Shown here piece by piece: positions 23,301 to 35,500 of a DNA stretch of 64,000 nt. A model generated the notes under the pieces. The model was not told where the DNA came from. It did not search any database and saw only the letters and a list, made by a program, of their open reading frames with translations. The number at the start of each line of letters is the position of its first letter. The first letter of the stretch is position 1. Source of the stretch: Beta vulgaris subsp. vulgaris (Eukaryota; Streptophyta; Magnoliopsida; Caryophyllales; Amaranthaceae); NCBI RefSeq assembly GCF_026745355.1, contig NC_079203.1, forward strand, positions 55,786,141 through 55,850,140, read 5' to 3'. The position numbers and the translations under genes are program-made.

Positions 23301-25648
23301 ACTATGCACCTGATGTTGTGAGGTGAGTTCGTGTTGTCTTGCAGTAAGCTGTTATGAGTTTCCTCACAGGAGCAATTTCTGCTGTCTTTTTCTTCTAAAC
23401 TCGCTTATTGTTGTCTTGCTGTTTCCATTTGAAAAATGTAGGTTCACACAAAAAAACTTTTTAAGGATTTATCCCAAGGGAACACGTATTAGATCTTCGA
23501 ACTACGAGCCATTGGTTGGATGGATGCATGGGGCTCAGATGGTTGCATTTAACATGCAGGTAGATTTGGATAACTTTATTTCATGTGCCTTTTATATGAA
23601 CTGCTTTTATACGATATTTTAGGAGTAAGGCTATGTAAAAAAAAAGGATCTTACAAGATTCATAGGGCTGTAGGGGCCTTACGGAGTACTGGTGCTTGTT
23701 ATTGCAGTTCAAGACAAATTAGTTTAATATGCCATAAAATGAAATTATCATAGCTCTACTCATCTTTGCTATTCAGAAGATACAGCTGATGTTAAAGTTT
23801 GCTAGAACATCGTCTCCTTAGGAAACAAGTTCCTATTAACTTGCTGATTTTTATGTTACTCGGAGTTTTAATATACCTCGAGTACCTGTATCAGTTCTTC
23901 TACATTTTCGTTATGTGTATGGAGTTATGGGCACTTTCAAGGCTTCGTTTTTGGCCAAAATATGTTTTTCTATGAATTAGACACATACCCGTGTTGTGAC
24001 ATGAAAACCCAATTTCGTGTAACTTAGTCATATTGCCATATTGATCGATGATATCTTGAACACTTCTTTTAATGAGATCCAGTGATGTTGAGAAGGCGTG
24101 ACTGATTAGAGGACTCAGATATATGGAATTAAGAATACAACTATATTCTAACAATGAACCTCTTTGCCTGGTACTTATTCAAATCGGCTTATGTTTTCTA
24201 TTCATTGCTCAGTTGTTTAGTGTCCTATCACCGATATGATGATTCATTTCTTGGTGTTCCATTTTTTGGCCGTTGGAATAAATGCAATATATATTCTTCC
24301 TATACCAATGCAGGGATATGGTAAATCTCTGTGGTTAATGAACGGGATGTTTCGATCTAATGGTGGTTGTGGCTATGTAAAAAAGCCTGATTTTCTGATG
24401 ACAAAAGGTTCAAATGATGAAGTATTTGATCCAAAGGCACCGTTAGAAGTGAAGAAGACTTTAAAGGTCAGTTGATAAACGATCACTTTAGATTTTGGCT
24501 GAGCCACTGTTCTTCTGTTGATATATGCATCACTTGCAGGTCAGAGTTTACATGGGCGACGGATGGCGCTTGGATTTTAGCAAAACTCACTTTGATACTT
24601 TTTCTCCACCAGATTTCTATGTGAAGGTTAGTCTATTATCTCACAGTGTATAGTGTATACAATGAATTGGCATGGCTCTGATGTCAATTTCACGGTGTCT
24701 GATTTGTTCTCCATCTGATCATTTAGCAGCAGTCTTCTTAGTTCATCTTATTAGTGGTATGACTTATGAGAATGGCTAAGGGTATGCAAATTGCTATCTT
24801 TGTAATACCTCGTCTTCTTTATTGATCGGAGAATGCTATTAACTTGACTAATGTCGTGGCAACACATTCAATCAAGCCGCATGATCTTGTCATTTTGCAT
24901 TCAAATGAGTAGATTCTCTAAGCATCATTGTGCATACAAATGGTGAAATAATCCATAGTTAAGTCTCATGAAGTTCAAAGAACTTGTGTTAGGAGGGTCA
25001 TTTAAATGCAAAATGTTGTTTTAGAGTAATATTTTATGATAGAATTAACTCACTTAAGGTTGGTTTTCTCTGTGATCTTTCTTTATTAAGGATATTACAT
25101 GGCTTTAATAAAATACCCTTTTGTAATAGATGTATAATTCTATCCTCTACTTATTCAAGCAATTAACGACATTTTAAGGATCCAAAATACGGTTCAGGTC
25201 TAAAAGTTATGTCTAGTACAGATAGGTTCAGCAAAATTAAGGTGAAAGGATCGCACCCAATATCTTTCGGACATTCTGCATAGTACATATATGTGATTAT
25301 AAATTTTGGACAGGGTGGGTAACTTCCTTAATAACTCTGTTGTAATGTGAGCAGCTTCGCATACTGGGTGTTCCAGCAGATTATGCCAAGGAGAAAACAA
25401 AAGTGATTGAAGATGATTGGGCACCTGTATGGGACCAAGAGTTTACGTTCCCTTTAACTGTTCCAGAGTTGGCTCTGCTTCAGATTGAAGTAAGAGAATA
25501 TGACATGTCAGAGAAGGATGACTTTGGAGGCCAAGCATGTTTACCATTATCAGAGCTTAAGACTGGAATTCGATCAATCAGACTCCATGATAGGAAAGGA
25601 GAGAAACTCCCGTCTGTCAGGCTACTGATGAAGTTTCAGTTTGTTTGA
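20361..25648 (+). CDS. Phosphoinositide-specific phospholipase C, tandem copy 1
   Basis: Hydrolyses phosphoinositides such as PI(4,5)P2 at the plasma membrane in a calcium-dependent way. Eight exons give 582 aa: 20361-20690, 22131-22327, 22671-22806, 22889-23322, 23442-23559, 24314-24466, 24540-24626, 25355-25648. Order: EF-hand-like region (about 20-105), X domain (about 110-255), acidic linker (about 260-315, rich in D, E and S), Y domain (about 316-430), C2 domain (about 440-582). Catalytic residues by alignment with mammalian PLC-delta: H128 ([10 protein letters not shown]), E158 and D160 (IELDIW), H174 (VLHGR), E208 (ITLEDHL). The C2 end has [11 protein letters not shown] and [12 protein letters not shown]. 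All appear intact. Length is normal for plant PLCs. The linker is encoded by one exon, whereas the downstream copy splits it. Intron 1 is 1.44 kb. Confidence 0.95.
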
Positions 25649-26212
25649 GTTATAGTTTAAGCAGTCTATGAAGTGCGGAAGCCTTGGGGAACTGAGGCTT
25701 CCTCGTTTCCAAAATCTTCCCATCCCCAATCCTCAAGCCATTTCCGTGTTAATGCATGAAATGAGGAATTGACTAGTGTCTTAGAGTTCCTCAGTACTGA
25801 AACCTCAGCTGTTTTCGTGTTACCCAACTGCGGATATTAGAGTGCATACTATATAGCAGCCTAGTTCACTGTTCTGAGTGGCTTGCCTTGCTCGAAGACT
25901 TCAATGATCTGAGTATTGTAAGAGAGAAAATTAGCTGATCATGCAAGGCAGATGTTAATTAGGTTTCTGGAATGGTATATTTTCATTTCTTATTGCTAGT
26001 TCTTAAGCACAATTCTGTACTGTTTATCCTTGATATTAACTTGAACTTGAAGCAAGGAATGTACTAACAGTAGAAGTTGTCCTATGTTGAAGCAATATAT
26101 TGTTATGAGATGATGAGAAGTTCTTAAGCTCATTGATCTTGTTCTTGTTATTGTAATAGATTATGAAATAATGAGATAATAGTAGATTTATCAACTTAGG
26201 CAATTATTTTGG
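25649..26212. other. 3' flank of PLC copy 1
   Basis: Holds the 3'UTR; no other gene seen. Confidence 0.5.
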
Positions 26213-26580
26213 ATAAATTTACGAGAAACAACCTTTTATAAACACATTTTTTTGTGAGAAACAACCTTTTAAATTTATTTTGGCTTTTACAACCTTAAAC
26301 AAAATTTGTTTGCGAGATAAGACCTCAAGGCTATTTTTCGACGTTAATTTTCGATCACAAGCATTGATCAAGACATTTAACACCTTTAAGTGCGAGGATT
26401 GCACTTAGAAAACACCTTGATCAACGCCTAGAAACGAGAATCAAGGTCGGAAAAAAGCCTTGAAACCTGATCTCGCAAAAAACAAAATTTAGTTAAGGTT
26501 GTTAAATGCCTAAAAAAATTTAAAAGGTTGTTTCTCGCAAATAAGGAATCATAAAAGGTTGTTTCTCAGAAGTTTCACAT
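26213..26580. repeat. Fold-back element
   Basis: The left arm has GAGAAACAACCTTTTATAAA and a second GAGAAACAACCTTTTAAATT. The right arm has the reverse complements (AAAAGGTTGTTTCTCGCAAA, ATAAAAGGTTGTTTCTCAG). A central palindromic part uses TTGATCAAG-type words. Transcripts would form a long imperfect hairpin. It lies between PLC copy 1 and the aspartic protease. Confidence 0.6.
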
Positions 26581-26769
26581 TATTTTGCTTCTTGTTCTAA
26601 TGCTACAAAAGCTAAAAAATAGTTTCAATAATGTGATTATTGCATATAATTCAATGGTAATAGTAATTGATGCTAACAAACAGAGATTATCTCATTTTTC
26701 ATATATTTCCTCTTACATAGACAAACTTAAGCAACTATTCTAAGTAGAAACTGCTAAAATTGCTTATTT

Positions 26770-28137
26770 TTAGTTCCCCTTGGTGCAATCAGCTGGCTTA
26801 AAAGAGACTTTTCCTTCCTCAAGATCATACCCTACCAAATAATTTCCTTGTGCTATGTTACCAAATAATGCTACATTATCTGCAGCTACCATAGCAAAAC
26901 ACACCACATCTTCTGATACTTTAATAAAAGTATTTACAGGCATCAGTTGCACATCAGCCCCTGTAAAATGTGCTGTTATATTTGGAATGTTTAGATGTTC
27001 ATCATCTTGGTAGCACAACTGCAATGTCCCAAAGGGATCCTCTACTGGTCTTCCCTGAATAGCCTGACCCAATGCATTAACCAAATCGTCGAAAAAATCC
27101 GTGGGTAAGAATGTTAATGTGGTACCTGAGTCGATGATAATGTTTCCCTCATCAACCTCATAATCAACACTTGATATGGAAGAACGTTTTGAAAAGACTA
27201 GTCTATTTTTTCCGACACTTATTCCCTCTAAGGTAAGGAAATAGAAAGTGTTCGGACTCTTTTTAACCAAGGGTGTGGAAACAACACCATGACCTGATAC
27301 TTCTCCACTCGTTCCAAAATTAATTTGACTCGTGATATTCCCTTCTTGAGAGAAGGGAATCAAGCAATAGGAAAATTTCCTACCAATTGACGGGCTTAAT
27401 TGGGACACTAATGAGAGAGGCCCACCCCCAAGACCAATGAGGCCCGAACCATCTTCTTGAAAACTACCAACATTGTTATGACCACATCCAAATGCAACCC
27501 TAGAAAATGAGGTAGTGTTATCATTTTGCTGCGACTTAAAAGTGAGGGTTTCTGTAGCCACATCTCCTAAAGTATGAGACGTATCACCATATTTATATGA
27601 GTAGCTACAAGTACCTTTACTAGAGCATGAGCCTTGGCTAGGGTCTAAATATTTGCATGCTTTAGAACCACAAGGTAAAACTTTATAAGAGGAAGACTTA
27701 GTAGGGTTAAAAATAGGGATATCTTGTTTATAACACTCAACACAAGGTAAACATTGTGTCCAAATGAGATCACTTCCGGTGTCAACTATCCCAAATTGAG
27801 CCACCGGCGGCGTGCCGAAAGACACCTCCATGACATACTCCCCACTAGCAGGCTTCACTTGGGAATGTATGTCATTAGGTGATGACAACAACGATGTACT
27901 AATAAGGCGGTTGATTCGAGATTTTGAACGGTCTAAGGACATCCTTAAAGTGTCCCATTTGTTAAGGGAAGGGTTGTACAATGGAGATAAGGGTGAATCA
28001 CGTTGGATGAGATTAGTAGTAAAACCTTGGTGTTGTAGGGCACATTGTGTAGGAGAAGTTAAGAAGATTAGGGTAATTGTTACAAGTGATGAAAGAAGTA
28101 AAGCATTGAAGTTGAATGAAGATAAGATTATTGGCAT
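26770..28137 (-). CDS. Secreted pepsin-like aspartic protease (A1, CDR1/nepenthesin-like)
   Basis: Single-exon gene for a 455 aa family A1 protease. Residues 1-32 look like a signal peptide (hydrophobic LLLSSLVTITLIFL, then ...TQCA). A propeptide follows to about 98. The mature enzyme starts near GEYVMEVSFGTPP. The two catalytic motifs are D119-T-G-S (VDTGSDLIWTQC) and D336-S-G-T (IIDSGTTLTF). Between them lies the plant 'nepenthesin' insert with paired cysteines (CLPCVECYKQ, CGSKACKYLD, CSSKGTCSYSYKYGD). Domain layout and lack of introns fit the atypical group that includes CDR1, an apoplastic protease linked to defence. Substrate unknown. It lies tail-to-tail with PLC copy 1 and head-to-head with PLC copy 2. 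Confidence 0.93.
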   Translation of the reverse strand: MPIILSSFNFNALLLSSLVTITLIFLTSPTQCALQHQGFTTNLIQRDSPLSPLYNPSLNKWDTLRMSLDRSKSRINRLISTSLLSSPNDIHSQVKPASGEYVMEVSFGTPPVAQFGIVDTGSDLIWTQCLPCVECYKQDIPIFNPTKSSSYKVLPCGSKACKYLDPSQGSCSSKGTCSYSYKYGDTSHTLGDVATETLTFKSQQNDNTTSFSRVAFGCGHNNVGSFQEDGSGLIGLGGGPLSLVSQLSPSIGRKFSYCLIPFSQEGNITSQINFGTSGEVSGHGVVSTPLVKKSPNTFYFLTLEGISVGKNRLVFSKRSSISSVDYEVDEGNIIIDSGTTLTFLPTDFFDDLVNALGQAIQGRPVEDPFGTLQLCYQDDEHLNIPNITAHFTGADVQLMPVNTFIKVSEDVVCFAMVAADNVALFGNIAQGNYLVGYDLEEGKVSFKPADCTKGN

Positions 28138-28428
28138 GGTTGAAGAAATATGAAGATGTTAGATGTAATGCTTTGTTTTTGTGCTTATGTTAGATACATA
28201 TATATATAGGAAAGAAAAGCCATGCATGGGATTGAAATCATGCAAGAAAACATGGAGATGATCAGATACGTATCAATGATTTTAATTTTTTACCTTAAGT
28301 ACGTGATATGTTATTATCTTGGGTGATTTTGTAGAAATTTTTTTACTGATTCTTTCCACATACATATATAATGATTAATGCATGTATATGTCTGTGATTA
28401 TATGAATATATATGGATGAGATTTGAAT
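28138..28428. promoter_or_regulatory. Upstream region of the aspartic protease
   Basis: On the minus strand a TATATATATGTATC stretch near 28191-28208 could act as a TATA region about 60 bp before the start codon. No other site assigned. Confidence 0.35.
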
Positions 28429-28650
28429 TAGGGCCTGTTCTCCCTAGCTTATTTTCAGTTCAGTTCAATTCAGTTTAGTTCAGTTCATTTTAGATCAGTT
28501 CAGATCAGTTCAGATCGGTTCAGTTCAGTTCAACTCTTGACAATACTTTTACTCTCACATATCACTATTCATTTCATTTCAATTTAGTTCAATTCAGTTC
28601 GGTTCAGTTCAATTCAGTTCAGCTGTTTCATGCCGAAGAGAACAAGCTTT
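28429..28650. mobile_element. MITE-like element with (CTGAA)n interior, copy 2 (inverted)
   Basis: Opens GGGCCTGTTCTCCCTAGC, continues with degenerate TTCAG repeats (the complement of CTGAA) and ends GAAGAGAACAAGCTTTAG. Same architecture as 2784-3035 in reverse orientation. The ends are imperfect. Confidence 0.5.
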
Positions 28651-31432
28651 AGTATGATGATATATGATCAATTTTTTCAAATTTTTGTGAACTTAAAATT
28701 TTTTGTGTCCATGTTTTATAGACTAGAGAGAGATAAGTTCACACATGATTGCATGTTTAAGTGAAAAATGAGAAAAATTATGACTCAAATGATTAATGAA
28801 AAAAAGGTTGTGAGTTTAATTTTAATTTTTTTTTATATTTTTTTGGTTAGAGTATGACTCGAAGTCCTTAAGATATTCGATTCTAATTTTAAAGACTTTG
28901 ATCATAATCTCATTATACAAATTTCAAAATCTTTAATGCATATCTTTGATTACTAGTTATTTCGAAATCTTCTATACATATCTTTGATTACTAACTAGTT
29001 ACTTTGTACATGTATATTTTTTTATTTTCTAAAATGCACATTACAAATTTATATCAAGCTTCTACTAAGCAAGTTCAATAATTGACAACGCAGACATATC
29101 TTCAGAGAAGCAAATCGAACGGTAGATTGGATAGCTAATGTTGGTTATATAGTTAACTCTTTCTTGTTTTTATCTTGTACTAACTCTTCACTTTCCTCTC
29201 TTCTTGTAAACGACCCATTAGAAGTTCATCTCGATTATAGGATCTCGTAACGTTATTTTTCTTTACCCTACTAAAAAAAATATACGCAAATTTATAAAAA
29301 AAAAACTAGACTTAATAAAGTCCAATTTGATAGCTTTTGTGTTATTAGATTGGTTGACAGATAACTAATAATGGATTTAGATAGACTTGATGAATTTCAA
29401 TTGGATAGTCTTTATTATTAAAAGAGGAAATATTACAATATATGTATAAAAACAAAGTGGAGATGTATAATGTATAAAATATTGGAATATAGTAATATGG
29501 GAGTATGCACATTTCTGAATTGTTTAATGCTAAGTAACATTCTTTTGTTAAATACTTTTTGTATTGATGTGTTTATCTGATGAGTTCATACGTCCGGGCT
29601 CTCCTTAACAAAAGACAGCTAAGTTATCCTCTTTCTAAATTTTATTTTGCTTTGACTTCTTTCTAAACAAATAACCGTTTCCCAAACAAACCCTAGTAAT
29701 TTGCCGGAATTCCGCCGCCGTTTAGGTTTCCGCCGTTTAGTAACTCTCTGATTGCTCATAGGGTGAGATGCAAATCTTTCCTTTGTTTCGTTGTCCGAAT
29801 CATGATCGACTTTTGCTTCTCCTACCACATCCATCAGTCATCAGAGTTTTGACTCCACCAGCACATTAACCGCCAGTGGCACGCTACTTAATAGGCGACT
29901 CTTTATCGACTCTGCTTATATTTTTATTTTTAAGGCACTTAATAGCTCATAAAGCTCCTTTATGTTTTCCTTTGTTTTTTGTGTGGTTGTATATTTTATA
30001 TTTTAATCAATATACATTTTCTCATGTCAAAAAAAACAAAAACAAAATACAGCTATAAGAATATGATTGACGTGGATATTGCAACCAGAACCAAGTCATC
30101 AAAATTTCTGGTTGTATGAATAAATTCTACACTTTACTTGCATAGTTGCATACCACTACTTGTATAGTTGTATGATTGTATCAATTGGACGACTTTTGTC
30201 AAATAAGTCCACATCAGCTGGTCTTTCTAGTCACAAACAAAATAAAAAGGGAAGCCATTATTGTTCTAATATTTTCTGTCAAAAAAAAATTCAGATAATG
30301 CGTAGTGGAGTATTTATTCAAGTTAAATTCAATGATTTATTTTGTGATGGCAAATTACATGATATTTTACTGCATATAAATAGCAAACTAGCTTCAAAAA
30401 TTCTTTTCATTGGAAAAATATACCAAGCTTCACTTAGGGGAAGATTGTCAAAAAATTAATCATACACCAGAATATACCGTGAGCATGGTATACCTAAGTT
30501 TTTTTTTTTTTTTTTTGCTCATTGCTCATTGCTCATCTAAAATCATCCAAATGAATAAAATGTACTTAAAAAAGGAGCAAAAACTTGTCTTGATATGTAT
30601 GATGAATGAACTCGAAGATTGTTGTTTATACGTTGTGTTCGACTCAATTCATAATTAATGGGAAATTTTTACCGGTTACCTTGTGTTTTGACAATTTACA
30701 TTTGATAACTTAGAAATTTATTTATTAAATGAAATAGAAATTGTACAAAAGAATCAAATAATCGCGCTAATATGGATTCAAATGCTTATGTATTATTGTG
30801 TTTATGTATGTTTGGGACTTTGGGTTATTTTGTGTCTAACTGTGAGTTATAAGAAAATTATTTTAGATAACCTCACAATAGTATAATTAATTAGTGGATA
30901 TTTTTTTTATCTCAAATGTCACGCGGTAGAATAACACAATAGTACATGGTCAAATAATTAAAAAGGGTTTATATCAACTAAAAACTGATTATATCATACA
31001 CCACCTAGTGCACAATAGTGGGCCCATTCAAGTTTTTTCAGTAATCATATATGGTAGTTCATTAGCGACAAGTACTTTGAAGTTTTGGATCCATAATTAG
31101 TTAAATTTTAGGTAGGCAACATGCAAACCTGAGATCACATTCTATCTTTGTTATCTGCTTTATAACATACTTCCTCGCTCTTTGTTTTTTTTAATAGTTG
31201 TAATGTTTTGAGTTTTGAATTTCACACTGGCCTATTTATAAAAATTATAGATATATACTAAGGGTTGTTCAACACTATTGTAGGTTTTCAGTTGTTGGTT
31301 TTATTAATATAGAAATTATATGATATAAGAGTTATAATAAACTTCAAACTAGTCATACTTATAATAACTGAGAACAAAAAATCGAAAATTACGGGCTATT
31401 TTAAAAACTGACAACAAAAAACCGAAAATTAC
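28651..31432. other. Gene-free AT-rich region
   Basis: Several short open frames but none with recognisable protein features. A T16-like run near 30500 is followed by three GCTCATT units. Around 31275-31430 there are inverted words related to the neighbouring MITE. Nothing else identified. Confidence 0.4.
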
Positions 31433-31670
31433 GGGCCCGTTTGGTATTAATGGGGTTTTCTTTTTTTGGTTTTTTGATTTTCAAAGTTACATGATATATG
31501 TCTTATAATGAATAAAAAAGTAGTCAAATTTATTCGGAACATGATGATTTTGAAAACTGGCAACTAAAAAGTGAAAACCACTTTTTCTGGTTTTCTGTTT
31601 TTGGTTTTTAGTTTTTTTTTTTAAAAAAAAACTGAAAACGGAAAACAAAAAACGATAACGAACGGGCCCT
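31433..31670. mobile_element. MITE with GGGCCCGTTTGG ends
   Basis: Left CGGGCCCGTTTGGTATTAAT; right GATAACGAACGGGCCCT. Inverted repeats of the Tourist/Harbinger or hAT style, interior rich in TTTTTGG / CCAAAAA-type palindromes (GGTTTTTAG). No clean target duplication confirmed. Confidence 0.5.
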
Positions 31671-31857
31671 AATTTTTTCATTTCCACATTTTGGTTTTGT
31701 TTCAAAAGAACTAAAAAACCGAAAACGATATCAGACGAGCCCTAAAAAATAATAAATTTGGGTGTAACATACGGGTTTATATTTAAAATTTTGCCCATAT
31801 ACAAAAAGATCTATGCACTGGATGATTTTAACATGTCAATCAAAACAAACAATCAAG

Positions 31858-32060
31858 GATCTTTGGATTCAATGGTATGACTTTCTATCTCTTATATGGG
31901 AGATTAAGGTTCAAATCTTGATGAAAGCAAAATTTTAATATTGTTTGGGAGGGGAAGGTTTGGGACTTGATGGGCCTCTAGGTGAGTGGCCTTGTGCGAG
32001 GACAGTACAGAAGAAATACTTCATCTTACCACGGGTTTTCGAAAGTTAAAAAAAAAAATT
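31858..32060 (+). repeat. tRNA-derived SINE
   Basis: TTGGATTCAATGGTATGAC (A-box-like), GAGATTAAGGTTCAAATC (B-box-like), then a GGGAGGGGAAGG and CTCTAGGTGAG body and a terminal A-run (11 A's near 32048-32058). Layout typical of plant SINEs. Confidence 0.6.
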
Positions 32061-32566
32061 TCAATCAAAACAAAAGCCCAAACAGATAAAATTAATTATG
32101 TTTCACAATTTTCACACCCACCTAATAAAGTCAATACACCATAATTCTGTTGGGTCCTTGACAACTCACCTGTCTGTAATACGAGTGGATACATTCCAAT
32201 CTTTTTGCACTCCCTTCTATTAATTCCTTCATATCTTACCCGAGAAATTTTCCCTTTTTTCTGAAATGAATAAAAGAGATAAAATAAATAAATATCCCTT
32301 ACTTCTTTTTTACAGGAATAAATAGTAATTAAATATCCTTTACTTGAACAAACAACAATCATCCATAATCATTTTCTATATTAAAATCAAGCTACTACTT
32401 TTAATATTGCAATAAATTTTGGAATAAAGAAAACCCAAAAGTCACTCTTCTGTTGGAGATTTTTCTGGTATTTTTACTCTGAATTTATTGAAACAAATTT
32501 AAAACCCAAAAATCTCCACTTTTTCATCTTCTTCAATCCTCAATTTTTCCTTCAGAGAAAAAAAAA
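32061..32566. promoter_or_regulatory. Upstream region and leader of PLC copy 2
   Basis: The last 100 bases are C/T-rich and lead into an A-run directly before the start codon. No firm TATA box. Confidence 0.35.
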
Positions 32567-35500
32567 ATGTCGAAACAAACATACAAAGTGTGTTTTTGTT
32601 GCAGAAGAAGATTCAAGCTTGCAGTATCTGAAGCTCCTCAAGAAATTAAGACCCTGTTTGGCAAATACTCTGAAAATGGAGTTATGAGTGCCACTCATCT
32701 TCATCGTTTTTTAGTTGAAGAACAAAAAGAGATTAAAGCAACTGTTCAAGATGCTCAGGCTATAATTGACAATATTAGACATCTAATTGTATTTCATAAG
32801 TCTGGCCTTAATCTTGAAGGGTTTTTTAAGTATCTTTTTGGAGATCTTAATCCTCCACTTCCTCCTAAAACTGAGGTAAAGTTTTGATTTTTAGTATATG
32901 GGTACTTTTTTTTTATGGATTTTGAGGTCAAATTATTATGTGGGTTTTTGTTACTTTTGTGGTTTATGTGGTAGATTTTGTAATGTTGATATTGTAAAGT
33001 TTTATGGGTTTAATCTAAATTTGGATATTATTTTGCTTACCCAATTGGAGAAACTTTTTTACTCTTAGATTGTGTGTCTAAAACTGAAGTTATCACTATC
33101 ACTCTGTGGTGGGGCCCAGTAAGCTTATGTTGTGGTTATGGAATCTTACATTCATACCAATTTCTGCAATGTTCTTTATTTTCTGTTTAATGGTGTAAAG
33201 TAACCATTTTTGCTTACGTTGATGTTTTAACTGTGATTTTGTTGCTTGAGAAGTATAGTTTTGGGACTAGGAGTTGATTTGGTAAGATACTGTAGATGTT
33301 AATGCTAGAAGTTTGCAGCTGAATTTGAGAGAGTTGGCTAAAAGCTACACTGGAGAGGTAGTATGTATGTAAGGGGGAGAACTTAATCTAATAACATGTT
33401 CACTTCACAAGGATGTATGTCTACAAGACAACAACACCTGAGAAAGAAGATTCTAATGGTTTCTTATCTCAAACTAGAAAGTTGTAGGCCAATGTAGAAG
33501 CATAGCTCAGTTTCAAGGAGGATATTAATCATATTACTGTCTGTTTCTGCTTTATTTCATTTCTTATAATAATTTATTTCACAATATAGTTTCCTAGATT
33601 GTTAAGTCTAAAGTTATTTTAGAGAATGTTCATTGAGGGTGCGTTCTCCTCACCTGAATTTTGCTGAACTTATTGAATTTTATCCGAATTTATGGGACTA
33701 ATCTTTCCTTAAACTTATTTTAAGGTGAAGATAATGCAATCTAAGTGAGGGGCTTGTTAGAAAAAAGAAAAATAAAAAAGTACGGGAACTCTATAGGATT
33801 TTCCTTTTCTTAGAAGATGCTGGCTTGTTGATTTTCTTAGCATGCTTTCATCTGTCATTGCAGTTATTGGTAATCTGCAGCTGTCCTCTGCACTTAAGCA
33901 AATTCCATGGAATAGTTGCAATTCTTGCAAATCACTATCATCTTTTAGTTATATTATTTCATGCACTTGAATTATATAGAAGATCAGTAAGAGTCCGAAG
34001 AGGAAAAAGCAGGGCAGACTATTCTGTAAATTGAGCTTCGTTGTGCTAGCTCCTCAGTTAATCCCTTTGTTTAATGAAGAAAAAGGTCAAAACTTGCTTT
34101 TGTTCCTAATTTTTGTATAGTGGATATTTCTCTCAATCTCTTCTTAGAGTGGCACTATGTCTTAGTCGTTAGTGATCTTGCTCGGTTTCCTTATATACTG
34201 CTTCACTTCGTTGCTTATGCCTGCGAGCTTATGAGTGGTATGAAACTTTAAGCTGGAGGACATTGACTTTCTCGAAGTTTTATCTACTCCATGTAGTACC
34301 CCATGAACATAATTTCTGTTCTTTAAGAGTTTTTTGACTATTATCTACAAGAGATGGTGGTGGTTCCCTATTTATTTTCCCTTTCAGTATGGTGTTTGCT
34401 AGACTGCTAATACATGATGTTTGGATATTGATCAAGTCCCAGTATTTCACAGCTGGTAACGCTGTTTTTAGACAATATGCCGTATTTTTATGGCCCCCAA
34501 TCCTGTAGTCTCTCCTCCTCAGATTTATTGCCAATTACTCTCTAGATCATGCTCATAAAGCTGGTTGTCATCATCCTTGTACTAACTCCTAAATTACCTC
34601 CCAATAGTCCCAAATCACAATCCGGAAAAAGCTTTTTCTTATTTGACTTGAGTTCCTTCTGAGTGAGTTCCTGTGTGCCATTTGATGGCTGGTTGTCAAT
34701 GAAGGTTATTTAAGGTACTTCTGAGTATGTTACATCGAGTATGTGCTTAAAAGTTTTATGGGACACTGCACAAGTTACACATGATGGTCAACCCAAAACC
34801 ATAATCGAGCACAAACTAGGTCAAATATTGTGAGCATGGACATTAAAGAAGGTCAGTTTATGGCTTTACGCAAAGTGAACAGCTGCGAGCACAAGGTTTC
34901 ATATGCTGCAAGGAGATAGAAGTTCTGTTTCCTATCTTCATCAAGTTGAAAGAATCTCTGATGAGCTTTTTTTCCAGCATATAGTTCCAGCAGACAAGAT
35001 TCTGTCTCATAAAATTGTCCTTCTCATTTTGTTAAAGAGTATATGCAAGTGAGTTGCCTTTCTGGTCAAGTGTGTACAGGAGTTGTCACTTTTAAATATA
35101 AATTTAAGGCTAAGGCTTAAAGGGGTTATTTCAATTGTCAGGTAAGTTTACGCATATCTGCTCCTCTACTCCACTTCGCCCTATAAAATACACCTTTCAC
35201 CTCTGCTCAGCTTCATTTTCGATTCTTTTTCCTTTTCATGTTTCCTCTGTCTGTTTTCTGCTGTAGTGTTATCTTAGCACTTACTAAGTGAACTGGATAT
35301 TGCTGTGAAGTAGACTGATGCTTGACATGGAACCATATCATGCTGATTGTCTGCTTCTGAAACTAATACGACGTCGTGTTGTTGTGTCGGGTACTTAGGT
35401 TAGACGAGAAGCTAATATTGTATGTCTAACTTACTCTCTCTTCTAATATATGTTTTATCTTATCTTGCAGGCTCACCAAGATATGAATGCTCCACTGTCA

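Noticed and set aside
27812..28153. 113-codon open frame opposite the aspartic protease
   Set aside because: Antisense shadow of the protease 5' coding region.
29619..29834. 71-codon minus-strand frame with Lys/Arg-rich stretch
   Set aside because: Composition alone suggests a nuclear signal, but there is no other feature and no supporting context.
33640..33765. Possible third copy of the (CTGAA)n element in PLC copy 2 intron 1
   Set aside because: The ends GGTGCGTTCTCC and GAGGGGCTTGTTAG are suggestive but the interior lacks a convincing pentanucleotide array.
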